Below the pieces are notes generated by a model, which saw only the letters and a list, made by a program, of their open reading frames with translations, did not search any database and had not been told where the DNA came from. DNA of 64,000 nt, taken from Labyrinthula sp. Ha (Eukaryota; Sar; Bigyra; Labyrinthulida; Labyrinthulaceae). Position 1 is the stretch's first letter, and each line of letters opens with the position of its first letter. Where the stretch lies: the NCBI GenBank assembly GCA_015227615.1, contig JAALGZ010000002.1, positions 744,001 through 808,000 of the forward strand, given 5' to 3'. Positions 43,660 to 55,500 of the stretch are shown piece after piece. The translations under genes were made by a program, and so were the position numbers.

Positions 43660-45362
43660 TTACATGCTGGCGACCATGTCATCAATCTTGAGGATCATCC
43701 TGACTGTCTCAGACGCCAAAGATATTGCACTCCAAGTTACCAGGAGAGGTTGAAGAACTTTTTCTTTGCTCAAATCTTCCACGATTTCACCCAAACGAAC
43801 GTTTAATCCACTGTGATGCTTTCCTTCTCGATGTTTCTTTCTCAACTGCCCAACCATTTTAACAGCATTTAATCCAGCGTTTTCTGCTAGTGTAAAAGGA
43901 ACAACCTCAAGAGCTTCAGCAAAGGCTTTAATACAAAATTGTTCCTCCCCAGCTATGGAGTCCGCATATTTTGCAAGCTCAACACTTAAATGTGTTTCTG
44001 GTGCACCACCTCCTACAATTAAGAACTTCTTCTTCACAAGACAACGAACTACACAAAACGCATCGTGCAAACTTCTATCAGCTTCCTCCAACACTTGTCT
44101 ATTGCTTCCACGCACAAGGACTGAAACTGTTTTACTTTTTGTCTTGGTTCCAGTTATTTTGATAACAGATTCAGCACCTAAATTCACTTGTTCAACTAAA
44201 TCCACTTCACCAAGTTTATCTTTGGTAAAAGCATCTAGATGAGCAACTGGCTGGCACCCAACAGTTTTAGAAATAAACTCAATGTCACTTCTTTCCACAT
44301 CCTGCACGACAAGAATCTTCATCTTGTTCAGAAAGTGAAGTGATAAATCACTCGTAGCATCTCTCAGTATACTTTTTTGGATCAATAACACGTTACACCC
44401 AGTATCTTTTATTTTTTTACATATTTTCAAAAGATATTTTCTCTCTTCGCGAAGAAGTCTGTCCATCTGTGCATATTCTGAAATAACCACATTATTCTCT
44501 ACATCCGTCTTTGGAGCAGAAATGCAAAACTGTATTAATCCTACTTTGGCATTCTTAATTAATTTTGGCCCCGTAGCAACAGTATTCGCAACAACTTCCT
44601 TTCCCTTAGCAAGTACTAATCCCTCGACAATCTCTGTGTCATCAACTGTTCCTCCAAGTTGTTTCACAACTCTGATATTCTCATTTATATCCACGTTTGC
44701 TCCTGTATCAAACTCTTCCATAACCTTCAGTGTAGCATCCACTGCAAGTGGGGCAAGCAGATCCGAATCTGAGCTGATGACTTTTGAAGAAAGACTTGTT
44801 TTAGCTGCGTCAATAATTGATTCTCTGTCATTCAAGTCAACAGGAATGGAAATGTCCTCAAGTAACCTTTCGCAGTGATTCGTTGCCATCTGAAAACTTC
44901 TGGCTATAGTAGATGGGTGGATCCCCTTTGCTAGCAAATCTCTGCAACTGTCAAGTAATGACCCCGCAATTACAACTACAGACGTGGTTCCGTCACCAGC
45001 CTCAACATCTTGTGCTTTTGAAAGTTCTTGCATCATTTTTGCTGCTGGGTGATACAACTAGAAGTTAATTCTTTCCAGAAAAACTACCTTCATTTTTGTT
45101 AATATTGTTGCTCCGTCGTTTGTGATAACTACTTCACCTTTATCACTTTGAATCATTTTATCCATACCACTACATATTAAGAGTCCCTGATAATTTACCG
45201 AGGTCCTAGAGAGGTACGAACCGCATCACATATTGCCTTTGCTGCTACTATATTACTATCTCTCACATCCTCTTCCTTGTTCCTTCTAACGAACCGTTAA
45301 AAATGAAATAGGGAAATTTACGTTTTAAGGGTGTGGTTCCTTGGTGCATCCGTCTGGCCCAT
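43660..45362 (-). CDS. CCT4: T-complex protein 1 subunit delta (CCT4), four exons
   Basis: Exons on the minus strand 45,362-45,322, 45,285-45,199, 45,169-45,088 and 45,057-43,660 give 535 residues (human CCT4 539). Introns are 36, 29 and 30 nt. CCT is the cytosolic chaperonin that folds tubulin and actin. Diagnostic segments: '[21 protein letters not shown]' and '[23 protein letters not shown]' across the first junctions, then '[28 protein letters not shown]' with the nucleotide-binding GDGTT at about 91-95. '[32 protein letters not shown]' and '[17 protein letters not shown]' fit delta better than other subunits. The start at 45,362 gives '[20 protein letters not shown]', a short CCT4-like N-terminus. 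It depends on the 36-nt first intron, the least certain junction. TBCA, which receives beta-tubulin after CCT, is also in the window. Confidence 0.96.
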
Positions 45363-45622
45363 TGCTATTCAAATTAATATTCTTGTCTTGTTGTGTCAGT
45401 TCGGCTGTAGCTTGGTCTTGGTGTGCGTTGATCTCTTTGAAGTTTTCTACGTTCTTCACCTATCTTTCCCCTTTGCGGCGGTTATGTAATTTGGGAAATT
45501 CAATTTAATAGAAAATATGGCATTACCCTATAGTCAAGAGTTCAAACCAGGGATTGAGGTCGAGTATCAAGAAATGAAGCATGAATGAGAATTCCCATGA
45601 ATAGAGAAAATGTGAAGTATAT

Positions 45623-45665
45623 GAGAAACCAGGCGAGAAACCAGGCGATAAACCAGGCGAGAAAC
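45623..45665. repeat. 12-bp tandem repeat, 3.6 copies
   Basis: The unit GAGAAACCAGGC occurs at 45,623-45,634 and 45,635-45,646, then once with one change (GATAAACCAGGC, 45,647-45,658), then a partial copy GAGAAAC. It is a minisatellite seed in non-coding DNA 260 bp upstream of CCT4. The minus strand reads as a 'PGFS' repeat in a 74-codon open frame, which I regard as chance. Confidence 0.9.
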
Positions 45666-47605
45666 GAGTCTTGACCGTGGTCCTCAGTTCAAACTTTAAA
45701 GTATATATATGCAAAAGATATCGGGTCTGGGGAAAAGATTCTTCCATCCCTATTTCCTGATTGACTTAATATTAAACAGCCCAGAAAACAGAAGAAAATT
45801 ATGAAGCAGAAAATCAGCGGAAAGTAAAATCTTCTGCCGCATAAACAGGATTAGAAACAGTTGCAACAACTACCTCATGACGTTCTCTAACTGACTTCAA
45901 ATGGTTCTTTCAATCTTCTAGACATTCTAAGAGAAATGTTATGTGTCTGAAATCTTTTTTTATGGAGGGAGCATATTCTCCGCGTTAAAGGGTGGGATCT
46001 TTGAAAACTTGGAAATTGATCAGGAAATTGATCTAGAGGAAGCAACGTCTACCTACATAGAATTAGGTGAAACTTCGAGTCTCATACATGTAAACCTCCT
46101 CACGCGCCATAAGAAGTTAATAAAGTAACCTCAAAGTATGAGCCATCCAGGTGAGGATGTGGATTAAGAAGAGTTTATAGTTAGAACAACATCTTTGAGT
46201 TGAGGATCTCTTCAAATGCCATGAACATGTTATATGTTCCTTAAATATTGATTATGTCCTGTAATTTTGTTTTGCTCAATCAAAAATCCAAAATTTTCTG
46301 TTTGTTTCATTGGAACATATAGCTAAGATGTAATTTGAAAAATTAACCCAATTCAACCGAAGCATTCTCCAGCAAAAAAGTAAATCAAAGGGTTGAGCGC
46401 AACATAAGAAGAAGTTGTCTCGAGTAATTCTTCAACTATGATATTTACAAAAACTACGAAATACTGATGTTAGAGTTTTCAATACCCAAATTCTCACAAG
46501 AACCAGTTGGAATGAGTCTAGAGTTGCTTGGCCCTCGATCAAAGGAATAATGGAAACTAGCGGATGAGCAAAAAATGTGATAAGAGCAACACTCCACCGC
46601 CACAAAATATACAAAGTCCTCTTCTTCTCAAGAACTTTATAATGCTAATTATCCCCTTCTTTGATTTTGCAATCTGTAGCAACATAAACTAGACCGCACC
46701 CTCGAATTTTCTTGACGTAGCTATCACGCATTTTGTTAAGGGTTCAGGATGATCTCACCAAAATGCAAGAAAACAGTCTAGTCATATTTAAACAAGTAAG
46801 GTGCATATCAGTTAAATATGTTCCTGTTGCATACTCTAAAATGTTTTATTAAGTTTTCGCTTTTTTGGAAAGAATCAAGCTAATTATCCGGATTACAGGT
46901 TTGAGCTCGAAAATTTAGGTTGCCTTCCTTCAACTAAATATTCTCTTGGGTTAACTCGCATAGAATCATAATCGAAAAACAGTTCTCCACTAACTTTGAA
47001 AGTGAACAGATTTATAATGTTTTTGTATAATGCCTCATTTAGCGTGGTTTGCAGAATATAAGAATTTTGTGATGAACTATGTGGTGGTAGAGAATAGTTT
47101 TTCAAAGTACTATAAGTGCCATGAACATGGGTCACAGAAAAAGCAGAGAGAGATTGCTTACCGAAACCAATGAATAAATTTTGTTAAGCAATAAACGTTG
47201 TTGGAAAAATTGAAAAGTTCTAGCTGATTGGAAGTTAGTAGGTATATATGGGACAATGGTTGTTTCAGGAGTAGCTAAGTACGCTATTCTGGGATATTGA
47301 ATGAATATGTAGTCACACAATAATCTCTTGTATTCGCTAAATCGATATATCAGGCACAGAAAAAAACTTAGTAGTCCATATAATGCTTCCAGGAAAAGAA
47401 CTGGAACAAAGAAAAAGTCTAGTTATTGTATTTTGCTAAGCTAACTTAATATATATGCTCTTGCTAAACTGAATATAATATGCACCAAAAGCTGTTCTTA
47501 CTGTGCGCTGATTCAGGTAAATTATACTCCTGCAAGCTGTGGAAGCCCTCTCAGGTATTTATATTTTTAGAATAACTGATAACCAAAGCTTAGCACCTTT
47601 GGGAG

Positions 47606-47623
47606 CCCAATAAGCTTATTGGG
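47606..47623. repeat. 18-bp perfect palindrome CCCAATAAGCTTATTGGG
   Basis: The two 9-bp arms are exact reverse complements with no loop. The next bases (AATAAGCTTAAT) repeat the palindrome's centre. It lies in a desert with no gene within 1.5 kb. It could be a protein-binding site, a hairpin or chance. Roughly one palindrome of this length is expected in every few windows this size. Confidence 0.6.
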
Positions 47624-49507
47624 AATAAGCTTAATAGTAAGAGAAAAACTGAGAAACTCTACTCTAAGCTTAATTCTCTTTAGTTCTTCTCATAGTTTTA
47701 AATCATGATAATTACACTCTTGTAACTTGTCTTGTCATATCAGCTTCGAGAAAGCTTATACAATGTCTTCATAAAAAACAATTCTCAGAAAAAAAAACCT
47801 CTTTAGTTCTAGGATATCCTTAATACAGATTGTAACCTTAACATGACAGACTATTATTTTTTGAAGTCTTGCCAATCACTGCATCAATAGTGTTAAACAT
47901 TTTTCCAAAAACTAGACTTGACAAGTAATTTGTGATTGGAGCCTAAGACAAGGGCTTGGGCTTACTCATGGCATTGTCTCAGTTATATGAAAATTTGAGA
48001 ACCAAGCAGCTATTAAGCAAAGTAACCTTCGCCTGAGTGGGATCTCTAATAGTATGCTCAGAGATTGCACCATATACCTTAAGGATCAAGCTACGTGCTT
48101 TTTATCATTATGGATCATCCAGATAGTTGAAAACATTTAGAACTTGCAAAGCTAAACCCAGGTATTGACCAGAAAATATGTTTTTCAAGAGAATCTGAAG
48201 ACACAGTTTGCCATGTTCAAATTTCCCACGTGAATCTTAATGTGACTAAATACTAAAGCCTTGATATCAAAATTTGGGAGCTGTGTATATTCGAGTGATA
48301 TTATCTGCTATCAATGTATTCTTCGCAGTTATTCGTAGAGTTAGTAGGAAACCATTCTTTTTCCAAATATAGGTGTAACCCCCTTAACAACGTAGAGATT
48401 AGAAAGGAACAACAAAAGAAAGAGCATGGCTATCAGCAAATATTTAATTAAACAGCGGCCTCTATATTTAGTGTAAATACAATACCTTGGGAAACTCTAA
48501 GTTCAACTGACTCATGTTTCAGTATTTGGACTTATTTGGTTAAATTCTTTCGCCTCTTCTAAGTAGGCAGCCTTGGAACCTACACATAGGTCACCGAAGC
48601 TTGCCTGGACTATATTAGTGGTAACTCCAACATACCACGTTAGTTTTCCTTTCTCCTTTGTGAGTAGCTGACTGTTCGATCATTCATTCCAAGTAGATAA
48701 AGCATTCATCAGCCTTAACTACTAGTTTCGCGGTTGATGTTTAGACTCTTATAAGTTAGCCTATCAAAGATACTGAAAGGTAGGAATAGAAAGTTTTGGA
48801 GCCACTACACGAGTCTTACAGTTCAAGAGAAATGCCAGGTAATGCAAGCATGAAGCAGTTGATTAGCCGCAAGACGCAGTAACTGATTTAACCTGCTGGA
48901 AAAATATGAAAATTAAAGTAATATATCGTTTAATATGGCTATTGCTTTGATATGTGCCCAGATCTTTTTACGCTGTTTAGAAAAAATCAATGTTTAGAGA
49001 GGTTGACGCTTTATATAGATTAAAAACTCAGCACCTTAGCTACTTGATTTTATTCATTTAAAAATTGTTTTGTTGCATAAAATCTAGTTACTTTGTAATA
49101 TAGCCTTCTTTGCTGTGGTAGTTTCAAAGTATATTAGGCAGAATTGACTTTCTGTAAGATAGTATTCTTACTTAATATTCCTGATCATTGGTTATTTTCG
49201 GTGTCGTTAGATAGGGCCCTGAGGGGCTATGATGCCAGTCCAACTGCTATCGAGTGACTACTAGAGTTGGCAGTAAAGGTGTGCCTAAACAACTTTTAAA
49301 TTAAGTTTTTTAAGACTATAACAGGTAAATTAAAGTAATAAACTCTTCCAGAACAAAAAATATGAGCACACGTAACAAAGCCGAAATCTCAAATATATAA
49401 ATTACAAAGCTGTTGGTAAGAAACTTAAGCACTTAATGGGACAAAGCAAGGGTTGCAATACAGAACATGGATTTATGCCAATAGTCATGATACACTACAC
49501 TGAATAG

Positions 49508-51208
49508 TTAGTTCTCGTCGTTCCATTTGTTGAGGATTCTACAGAGAAACTCAACTTGGGGATTCCTTGTGTGCCGTAACACTTGAATAGCTTCATCCAG
49601 GTAGCTCTTGGGAAGATCACCAACTACGACTTGTTGGAAAATACCCATACAGGCCCCTCTCTTGCCTTCCCAGTACTCTATATCTGAATCCAGACTCTCA
49701 AGGACATCAAAGGCTTTAGCTGAGTAATAATAGTGGCCACATTTATAGCAGTCATTAGCAATGAGTTGAAGCAAGGTAAAACTCTTTTGAAGAGAGTGCT
49801 TTCTTTTCTTTGTCAGATCACTCTTTGTTCTTAAGTAGAACTCCCAAGCCTTTTCAGGCCTTCCATTTTTTATGAAACACCTTGTTAGCCACGTTACATA
49901 AACTGAGTCTTCTGTATATTTCTCTCCTTGCACCATAAGAAACGCCTTCTCAGCTTCCTCAAAATTGTCAAGCCTACATAGGGTTAATCCATGATTAAAA
50001 TTAAAGGCGTCTTCTTGCTGAAGGTATGCTTTGATAGAATTTAGATAGATGTTAACATCTTCAAACTGCCCCAAGAGAAAGAAACAAGATGCCATGCACT
50101 GTCTTCCAGGAATGGTATCACACTCAGTCTGACTCGACCCAACCAATTGAAAAAATTGCTGTGCCAATCGCAGATTTTCTCTACCATTTAAGACACTATC
50201 TTCTTGCTCCATTTGACCAAGCATACCATGAGTAACTGCTCGAATTACATATTCCTGAGGAGTATTCGGCTGAAACCCTAGCTTTTCCAGCAGTTCATGA
50301 GCTTCCTTTGGTTTTTCATGATTCAAATAGTATATCGCCAGATTAAGTTTTGCTTCATGAACCTCCGGGAGTAAACCAGGAAGAATCTTAAGAGCATTCT
50401 GGCCGTCCTTAAAAACAACTTGATTATGTTTTATAACATTTGAGATAGGGAGACTATAGTCTATCTGATTCTTAAACTTGGAGACTTCAGCCTCTGCCGA
50501 TTGCCCATTATAGAGCTTAAAGTGGTTACATGCTTTCAGATTCAAACCTAGGGTGGACTTTGGATACGATTGCAGGTACACCGAGAGAATTTCAAGGGAA
50601 ACATCATAATAATCCAATTTGTAGTAACATAGTGCCACATAATAGTTCAACGCAACATCCTCACGGTATTCCACCAATATCCTTTTGTAGATATCAGTGG
50701 CGTCTTGGTATTGGCCCCTACTGAAGTGCAAAGCTGCCACAGTCAATTGATTAAGCTTTGACTGATCCATCCCAGATCTAGCTTCACATAACATCTTGTC
50801 ATCATTGAGTTTATCATATAAGTGAAGTTTCAACCTTGTAATTATGTTCTCATGTGCGGACTTTTCTACTTGGTGCTCTTCTGGAAACTGTGCTAGAGGA
50901 TGGCTTTCCACGTAAAACTTTACAGGTTCAAGGTTTCCATGGTGCAATTGACACACCGCTTGATTTAACTTAGTTTTGTATCTTACCATACCATCCAACG
51001 ATTCTTCAGCCAAAATTTCTTCACAAACGTTTTCTGCACTCTTATAATTTTGTAGCGCAAAGTGGCAAAACGCTTTTATCTCTCTGAAAACTTCAGTATT
51101 TAACTCAGGAGATGAGCCGAAATATCTAAGCACTGTCAATACTCCAATATAATCTCTTCTGTCGAGAAAGCTGCTGAAGCATTTCACTGAGTTTAAATTT
51201 TCATCCAT
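49508..51208 (-). CDS. TTC26: Intraflagellar transport protein 56 (TTC26/DYF-13)
   Basis: 566 residues from the ATG at 51,208 (human TTC26 554). IFT56 is a TPR subunit of IFT-B that carries motility-complex cargo into cilia. The match is strong along the whole length: 'FLDRRDYIGVLTVLRYF' (N-terminus), 'YKRILVEYREDVALNYYVALCYYKLDYYDVSLEIL', 'LNLKACNHFKLYNGQSAEAE', 'FFQLVGSSQTECDTIPGRQCMASCFFLLGQFEDV' and 'LLQLIANDCYKCGHYYYSAKAFDVLESLD.D.EYWEGKRGAC'. Successive TPR helices fill the chain. There is no intron. Its ATG lies 39 bp downstream of the RIOK1 stop on the same strand, leaving little room for a separate promoter. Its presence shows that the organism builds a cilium or flagellum at some stage. 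Confidence 0.97.
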   Translation of the reverse strand: MDENLNSVKCFSSFLDRRDYIGVLTVLRYFGSSPELNTEVFREIKAFCHFALQNYKSAENVCEEILAEESLDGMVRYKTKLNQAVCQLHHGNLEPVKFYVESHPLAQFPEEHQVEKSAHENIITRLKLHLYDKLNDDKMLCEARSGMDQSKLNQLTVAALHFSRGQYQDATDIYKRILVEYREDVALNYYVALCYYKLDYYDVSLEILSVYLQSYPKSTLGLNLKACNHFKLYNGQSAEAEVSKFKNQIDYSLPISNVIKHNQVVFKDGQNALKILPGLLPEVHEAKLNLAIYYLNHEKPKEAHELLEKLGFQPNTPQEYVIRAVTHGMLGQMEQEDSVLNGRENLRLAQQFFQLVGSSQTECDTIPGRQCMASCFFLLGQFEDVNIYLNSIKAYLQQEDAFNFNHGLTLCRLDNFEEAEKAFLMVQGEKYTEDSVYVTWLTRCFIKNGRPEKAWEFYLRTKSDLTKKRKHSLQKSFTLLQLIANDCYKCGHYYYSAKAFDVLESLDSDIEYWEGKRGACMGIFQQVVVGDLPKSYLDEAIQVLRHTRNPQVEFLCRILNKWNDEN

Positions 51209-51247
51209 GTTTCTAAACGGTTATATTTTATACTTTCTTAACATATA

Positions 51248-52540
51248 TTACTTCTTGTTTGCTTTGGCCATTTTTCTAGCTCGTTTTTTAATGTGCTTTT
51301 TCACTTTAGTTTTTCTTTTTTCCTTTGCTTCCTCCTTCACTTTTTTTTTGTTAAGCTTCCTTTCTAATCGAACTTCTTCTCTTGTTTTCGTGGGTCTTTC
51401 TTCCCAGGCCTTTTCTTCTTCTTCATCTATACTCTCACCTTCAGTTTCAGTTTCTTCTTCATCTAACTCCAACTCGATCTTTAGTTTATCCATCTCTCTT
51501 TCTAGTTCCAACACGTTATAAATTTGAGCTAACCGCTCATTGAGTTTTTCATTTCTATCCAAACCATATCGCGCATAAAAGTCCTTCTCTGTTTTTAATC
51601 CATTTAGCTTTTCTAATGCCTCCTGTAAATTATTTTCTTCATCCAAAATTCCAATATTTTTTGTTTCATCTGCAAAAGCAACTAGTTTCTTAGAGTGTTT
51701 AATGAACAAAAACAAGAGTTCATCATCAAACGTTCTACCTGGAAAAAACTTCTTGAAAAACATGTTTGTGTTCCTTATGTCACTTCGTAAGAAATCATCA
51801 CTCATCGGATGATTATCTTCAACGGACTGACTTACATCTATAACAAACAAATTATACTTTCCAAATTTCTCAATATGTTCCTTGTTTCCTTTTTTCATAT
51901 ACAGAACATTATACTCTGAAAAATCACCGTGAATCAAATTTGCCTTCGCAAACATTTTAATCAGTATTTTAACGGCTTGCAAATATAAATCAAATAGTTT
52001 TTCCTCTGTTAAAGTTTCTGGATTAATATTTTTTAGGCGTTTAGCCGGAAAAACAGAGGCAGATTTTGAAAGAAACTCCATCAAAAGAACATTTTGCTTT
52101 ATGAACAAAGGTTCAGGACACGGAATATTAGATACATAAAGACGCTTTAGGTTTCTTAATTCTTTCATTGCCCATAATTGAACCAGTTTTCTCGGGTTTG
52201 ATGAAGAAACAGATGATTGGAACCGGTGCTCACCTCGAATATACTTTTGCCTGTCACGAAATACAAGAATGGATGTCTTGAAAACTTTTATAGCTACTTT
52301 TTTGTTTTTGTTTGAGGTTGCATGATAAACATTAGCTTCTTTACCAGTAGAAACACAACCATCTATAGAGGAAAGTGTGGTTTGGAGAAGTTTAAATAAT
52401 ACCAAACGAGTTCTTGGATCCATAACCTGTTCTGATGTCGCTCTGTCATCGCGTCCAGTAAAGTTAGGTGAATTTGAAGTGTTCTGAAGCTTGTTAAGCT
52501 CGTTAGTAACACGTTGTGACAACTTTTGATCTAAATCCAT
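51248..52540 (-). CDS. RIOK1: Serine/threonine kinase RIO1
   Basis: 430 residues from the ATG at 52,540. RIO1 acts in late cytoplasmic maturation of the 40S subunit. The order is typical: 'MDPRTRLVLFKLL', 'SIDGCVSTGKEANVYHA' (glycine-loop substitute, about 58-74), 'KVAIKVFKTSILVFRDRQKY' (ATP-site Lys at about 85), 'NIPCPEP', the catalytic loop 'LIHGDFSEYNVLY' (Asp about 206, Asn about 211) and metal-binding 'VIDVSQSVE' (Asp about 235). The last 75 residues are an acidic stretch followed by a Lys/Arg-rich end, as in other RIO1 proteins. The frame is open upstream to 52,636 without an ATG, so a short 5' exon joined through a micro-intron is possible. I could not find one that fits. IFT56 follows after 39 bp. 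Confidence 0.94.
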   Translation of the reverse strand: MDLDQKLSQRVTNELNKLQNTSNSPNFTGRDDRATSEQVMDPRTRLVLFKLLQTTLSSIDGCVSTGKEANVYHATSNKNKKVAIKVFKTSILVFRDRQKYIRGEHRFQSSVSSSNPRKLVQLWAMKELRNLKRLYVSNIPCPEPLFIKQNVLLMEFLSKSASVFPAKRLKNINPETLTEEKLFDLYLQAVKILIKMFAKANLIHGDFSEYNVLYMKKGNKEHIEKFGKYNLFVIDVSQSVEDNHPMSDDFLRSDIRNTNMFFKKFFPGRTFDDELLFLFIKHSKKLVAFADETKNIGILDEENNLQEALEKLNGLKTEKDFYARYGLDRNEKLNERLAQIYNVLELEREMDKLKIELELDEEETETEGESIDEEEEKAWEERPTKTREEVRLERKLNKKKVKEEAKEKRKTKVKKHIKKRARKMAKANKK

Positions 52541-55500
52541 TCGTCTACTGCAAGGAGTTGAATTTTTCAACTCTTGAGTGAAATAATCCTCAGAATGTGA
52601 TTGGCTAGACAAAAGATGGTCATATGGCCCGAACAAAGATAAAAAACATAGACAAAATACATAAAGGGCTCAGAACAAACTGAAGGCAGCTAAAACGTGT
52701 CTATTAAACAAAAAAAAAGCAAGCTTAAATCATTTCTCATATATATATTTTGTTTGATTTACTTCATATGTATACATCTGTTGTAAGTCAACGTTAAGCC
52801 ATGAAATCTAGCTAGCTTGCCCTTTTAAAATTTCAATATCTGTACAGTACTTTCTTAAAGATTAGATATCATTTTAATATGCTTAGTGTTTAGTTTATAT
52901 CAAATGCAATGCCTTTATAATAGTGTACATGGTTATTATATGGATATATCAGCGTATACAAAGCTTGGAATACTTCGCACATATTTCCGGGCCTATGGTT
53001 AGGAGACGTGTCACTGGGACAAAAAGAACTTTTACTACGTCTAAGTCCACTCTTCTAATCAGAAATTCATGGGGATTGAAATAGACTCACAACCATTTCC
53101 TTGTTTTGAATATAGATATGTCGAAGTGTGTGCAAGGGATATGAAGCAAACAGTAAGAGTAAGGGAATCATAGGTCCCATGCCTGAAAATTAAATATCGA
53201 ATAGAAAAAAAGTCCAGGTTATTTGTAAAATGAAAAAAATAGACCAAGTCTTTTTCTCATATTTTTGTGCCCTTTGTTGATGTTTAGCAAGCGCTTGTGC
53301 CCAAGGTCTTGGTTGCAACCAGAACGTCTTCTTGGTCAACATACTTCACTGCTTATTAACTGGTTTCTAGCTGATGAATATCAGAACATTAATTTAGGTT
53401 AAATTTATTATGAGAAAACAGAAAATCAGTGTAATTAATATGAGGTAAATAATATTATGATGCTGTAGAAGCTCTTAGTCTTAGTACAACTCACTAATAT
53501 GGGAAACTCAGCTATTAGATGCAGGTCTTTTGATCAAATTTTACTGTATTATTTTTAGTGACTGATTCTTTAAACTTAACAAGGCTCTTTATACCCTAGA
53601 GAAGAACTTTAATTTTTTTTTTACTAGTTACTTTGGTGTCGAGTGGTTTCTTTTTTAGCAGCTGAAAACTCTGGGTTGTCTAACTGCAAAGCTGAGTTCT
53701 TTCGATGTGATTAATGGATACGTTATTACTTAACTAAAACTACCAAAAAAACTGGTTATAGTTACTTAACTGCCTATTTCTACTTATATATATCTCAATT
53801 TTCTCACATTGACGGGGGTGAATGGGGAGCCTCTCATACAGGTGCGAAGTCCTACTTCTCCGCTAACTTGAGCAACTTCTCTATATTTTTCAGAAGGCTA
53901 TACTAAATGAGATCCCAGTTTTAACCGAATTCAATGTTATCTGATACTTTGCGAATTAGATCAACTGGTTCAACAATGCTCGCATTTTCAAGTTTTTGTT
54001 TCTTGAAACCGAGAGGTATATTTACATCCTTAATAAACTTTACATTTGCACTGAATCCGCTTTATCATTTCTTAAATTCGTTCAATTTCACGAACCACAT
54101 TCCTTATCATTTCATTATACCTTGTGTTCATTTGGTCTTAGGTAATCATATATTTTGAATATTTTAATCTACATTCGGTTTGTATTTCATTAATTTCTGA
54201 ATTTTTGTTTTGGCATTATGAAAAGGTTAAATAATAGTGGAGAGCTAGTTTATTCCAAGGTTAGCAAAAGTTGTTAACTTTTTTTCCAGCAATGGCTGGA
54301 TACTATGCTCGCAGTAGCACATCTTCAGGATTTTGACTTTCATGTGTAAATCAATATTCCTTAAAAAATAGTATACGAGAAGAGGTTCATTTTTAAATAT
54401 CTTGCCCAAGAAACTGCAAGAATTCCAAGATGCATATTTTAAACCGTGTACATTTCGAGGAAAGTTATGTAGAATTATAAGTCCAATCACTCAAATTTCG
54501 TACCAGAAATAAGGACCATAAGTTTCATCCCACGTTAGAACCAAATAAGTATGAACAGATATTGAGAATGATCAAACAAAGAGAAGACAAATATAACCGA
54601 AGTAAAAATTAGAAGATGTAAGCTCTATTTAGCTTATCATGCAGTCACAGATTAAAATAGCTAGTTTGAAAACAATGGTAAAATAAAAAGGCAGAAGTAA
54701 TTAGCAAAACCCGAATTTGTGCCTCAAAAGTGTGGCTTCTCCATATATGAACAATATTTTTTCTGAAATATACTTTATATTACTCTGTTTGGATAAATGT
54801 GTTTTCACCGCAAATGAGAAAGGACAGATGATAAGTTACCTATATATAAATTCTTTGCCAAACATGCAAAAGAATCCTTGGTCAAGCCAATTACCCTCCT
54901 AAGAACTGAAACACTATATTTCACGGGCACGTATTGCGCGGACAAGATGAAAACATCTCACAGTAATTAAAATTTTGATCTTTAGAAAAACGGTATTTGT
55001 ATCAGTGTGAATGGCCTCAGAAAAACACATGTATAGTACTCAACTTGTTTTCAACCCAGAAATAAATTGATTTTTGACGGAACAGTAAAACCCCATACAC
55101 CATCTTCAACTCTGCAAAATTGTCCAGTACATAGATATTAGAAATATGTAGGGTAATCGGGAGGAGGAGGTTTGGAGCTTAAGCATTGGCATTAATAGGG
55201 GTGTTCATTTGAAATTTCGAGCTAGAAACTTTCTATTCATGACGCTCTCAATTCCAGATAAATTCTGTGTTAATCATTATTTATTTGCTCTCGTGGCTCT
55301 AGTTATTTCTATCTTTGATTTGGGTTTTGTATCACTTTGCTACTTCTTGTGTTTTCTTGCTTGTCCTCACAAGTACGAGCCAGATACTGCTTCAGAAACA
55401 AGAGTTTACTTGAAACATGCCACCTTAACTATAACAACCGGCATCAATATCTTTGAATCATATATGTAGTCAACCTCGTTATTTTTTTAATGAGTTGAGG

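Larger units (their letters stand above)
45363..49507. other. Gene desert upstream of CCT4
   Basis: About 4.1 kb. The first 100 bp upstream of CCT4 should hold its promoter. No motif is obvious. A short 12-bp tandem repeat lies at 45,623-45,665 and an 18-bp perfect palindrome at 47,606-47,623 (separate entries). Open frames of 60-80 codons occur on both strands without family features. No RNA gene seen. Confidence 0.55.

Noticed and set aside
52541-52636. N-terminal extension of RIOK1 by 32 residues
   Set aside because: Begins with TTG. I tried upstream ATGs with a micro-intron but none gave the right phase, so the ATG at 52,540 was kept.
55209-55469. 86-codon open frame resembling a two-span membrane protein
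   Set aside because: Same reason: T-rich composition, chance length, no neighbours or motifs.
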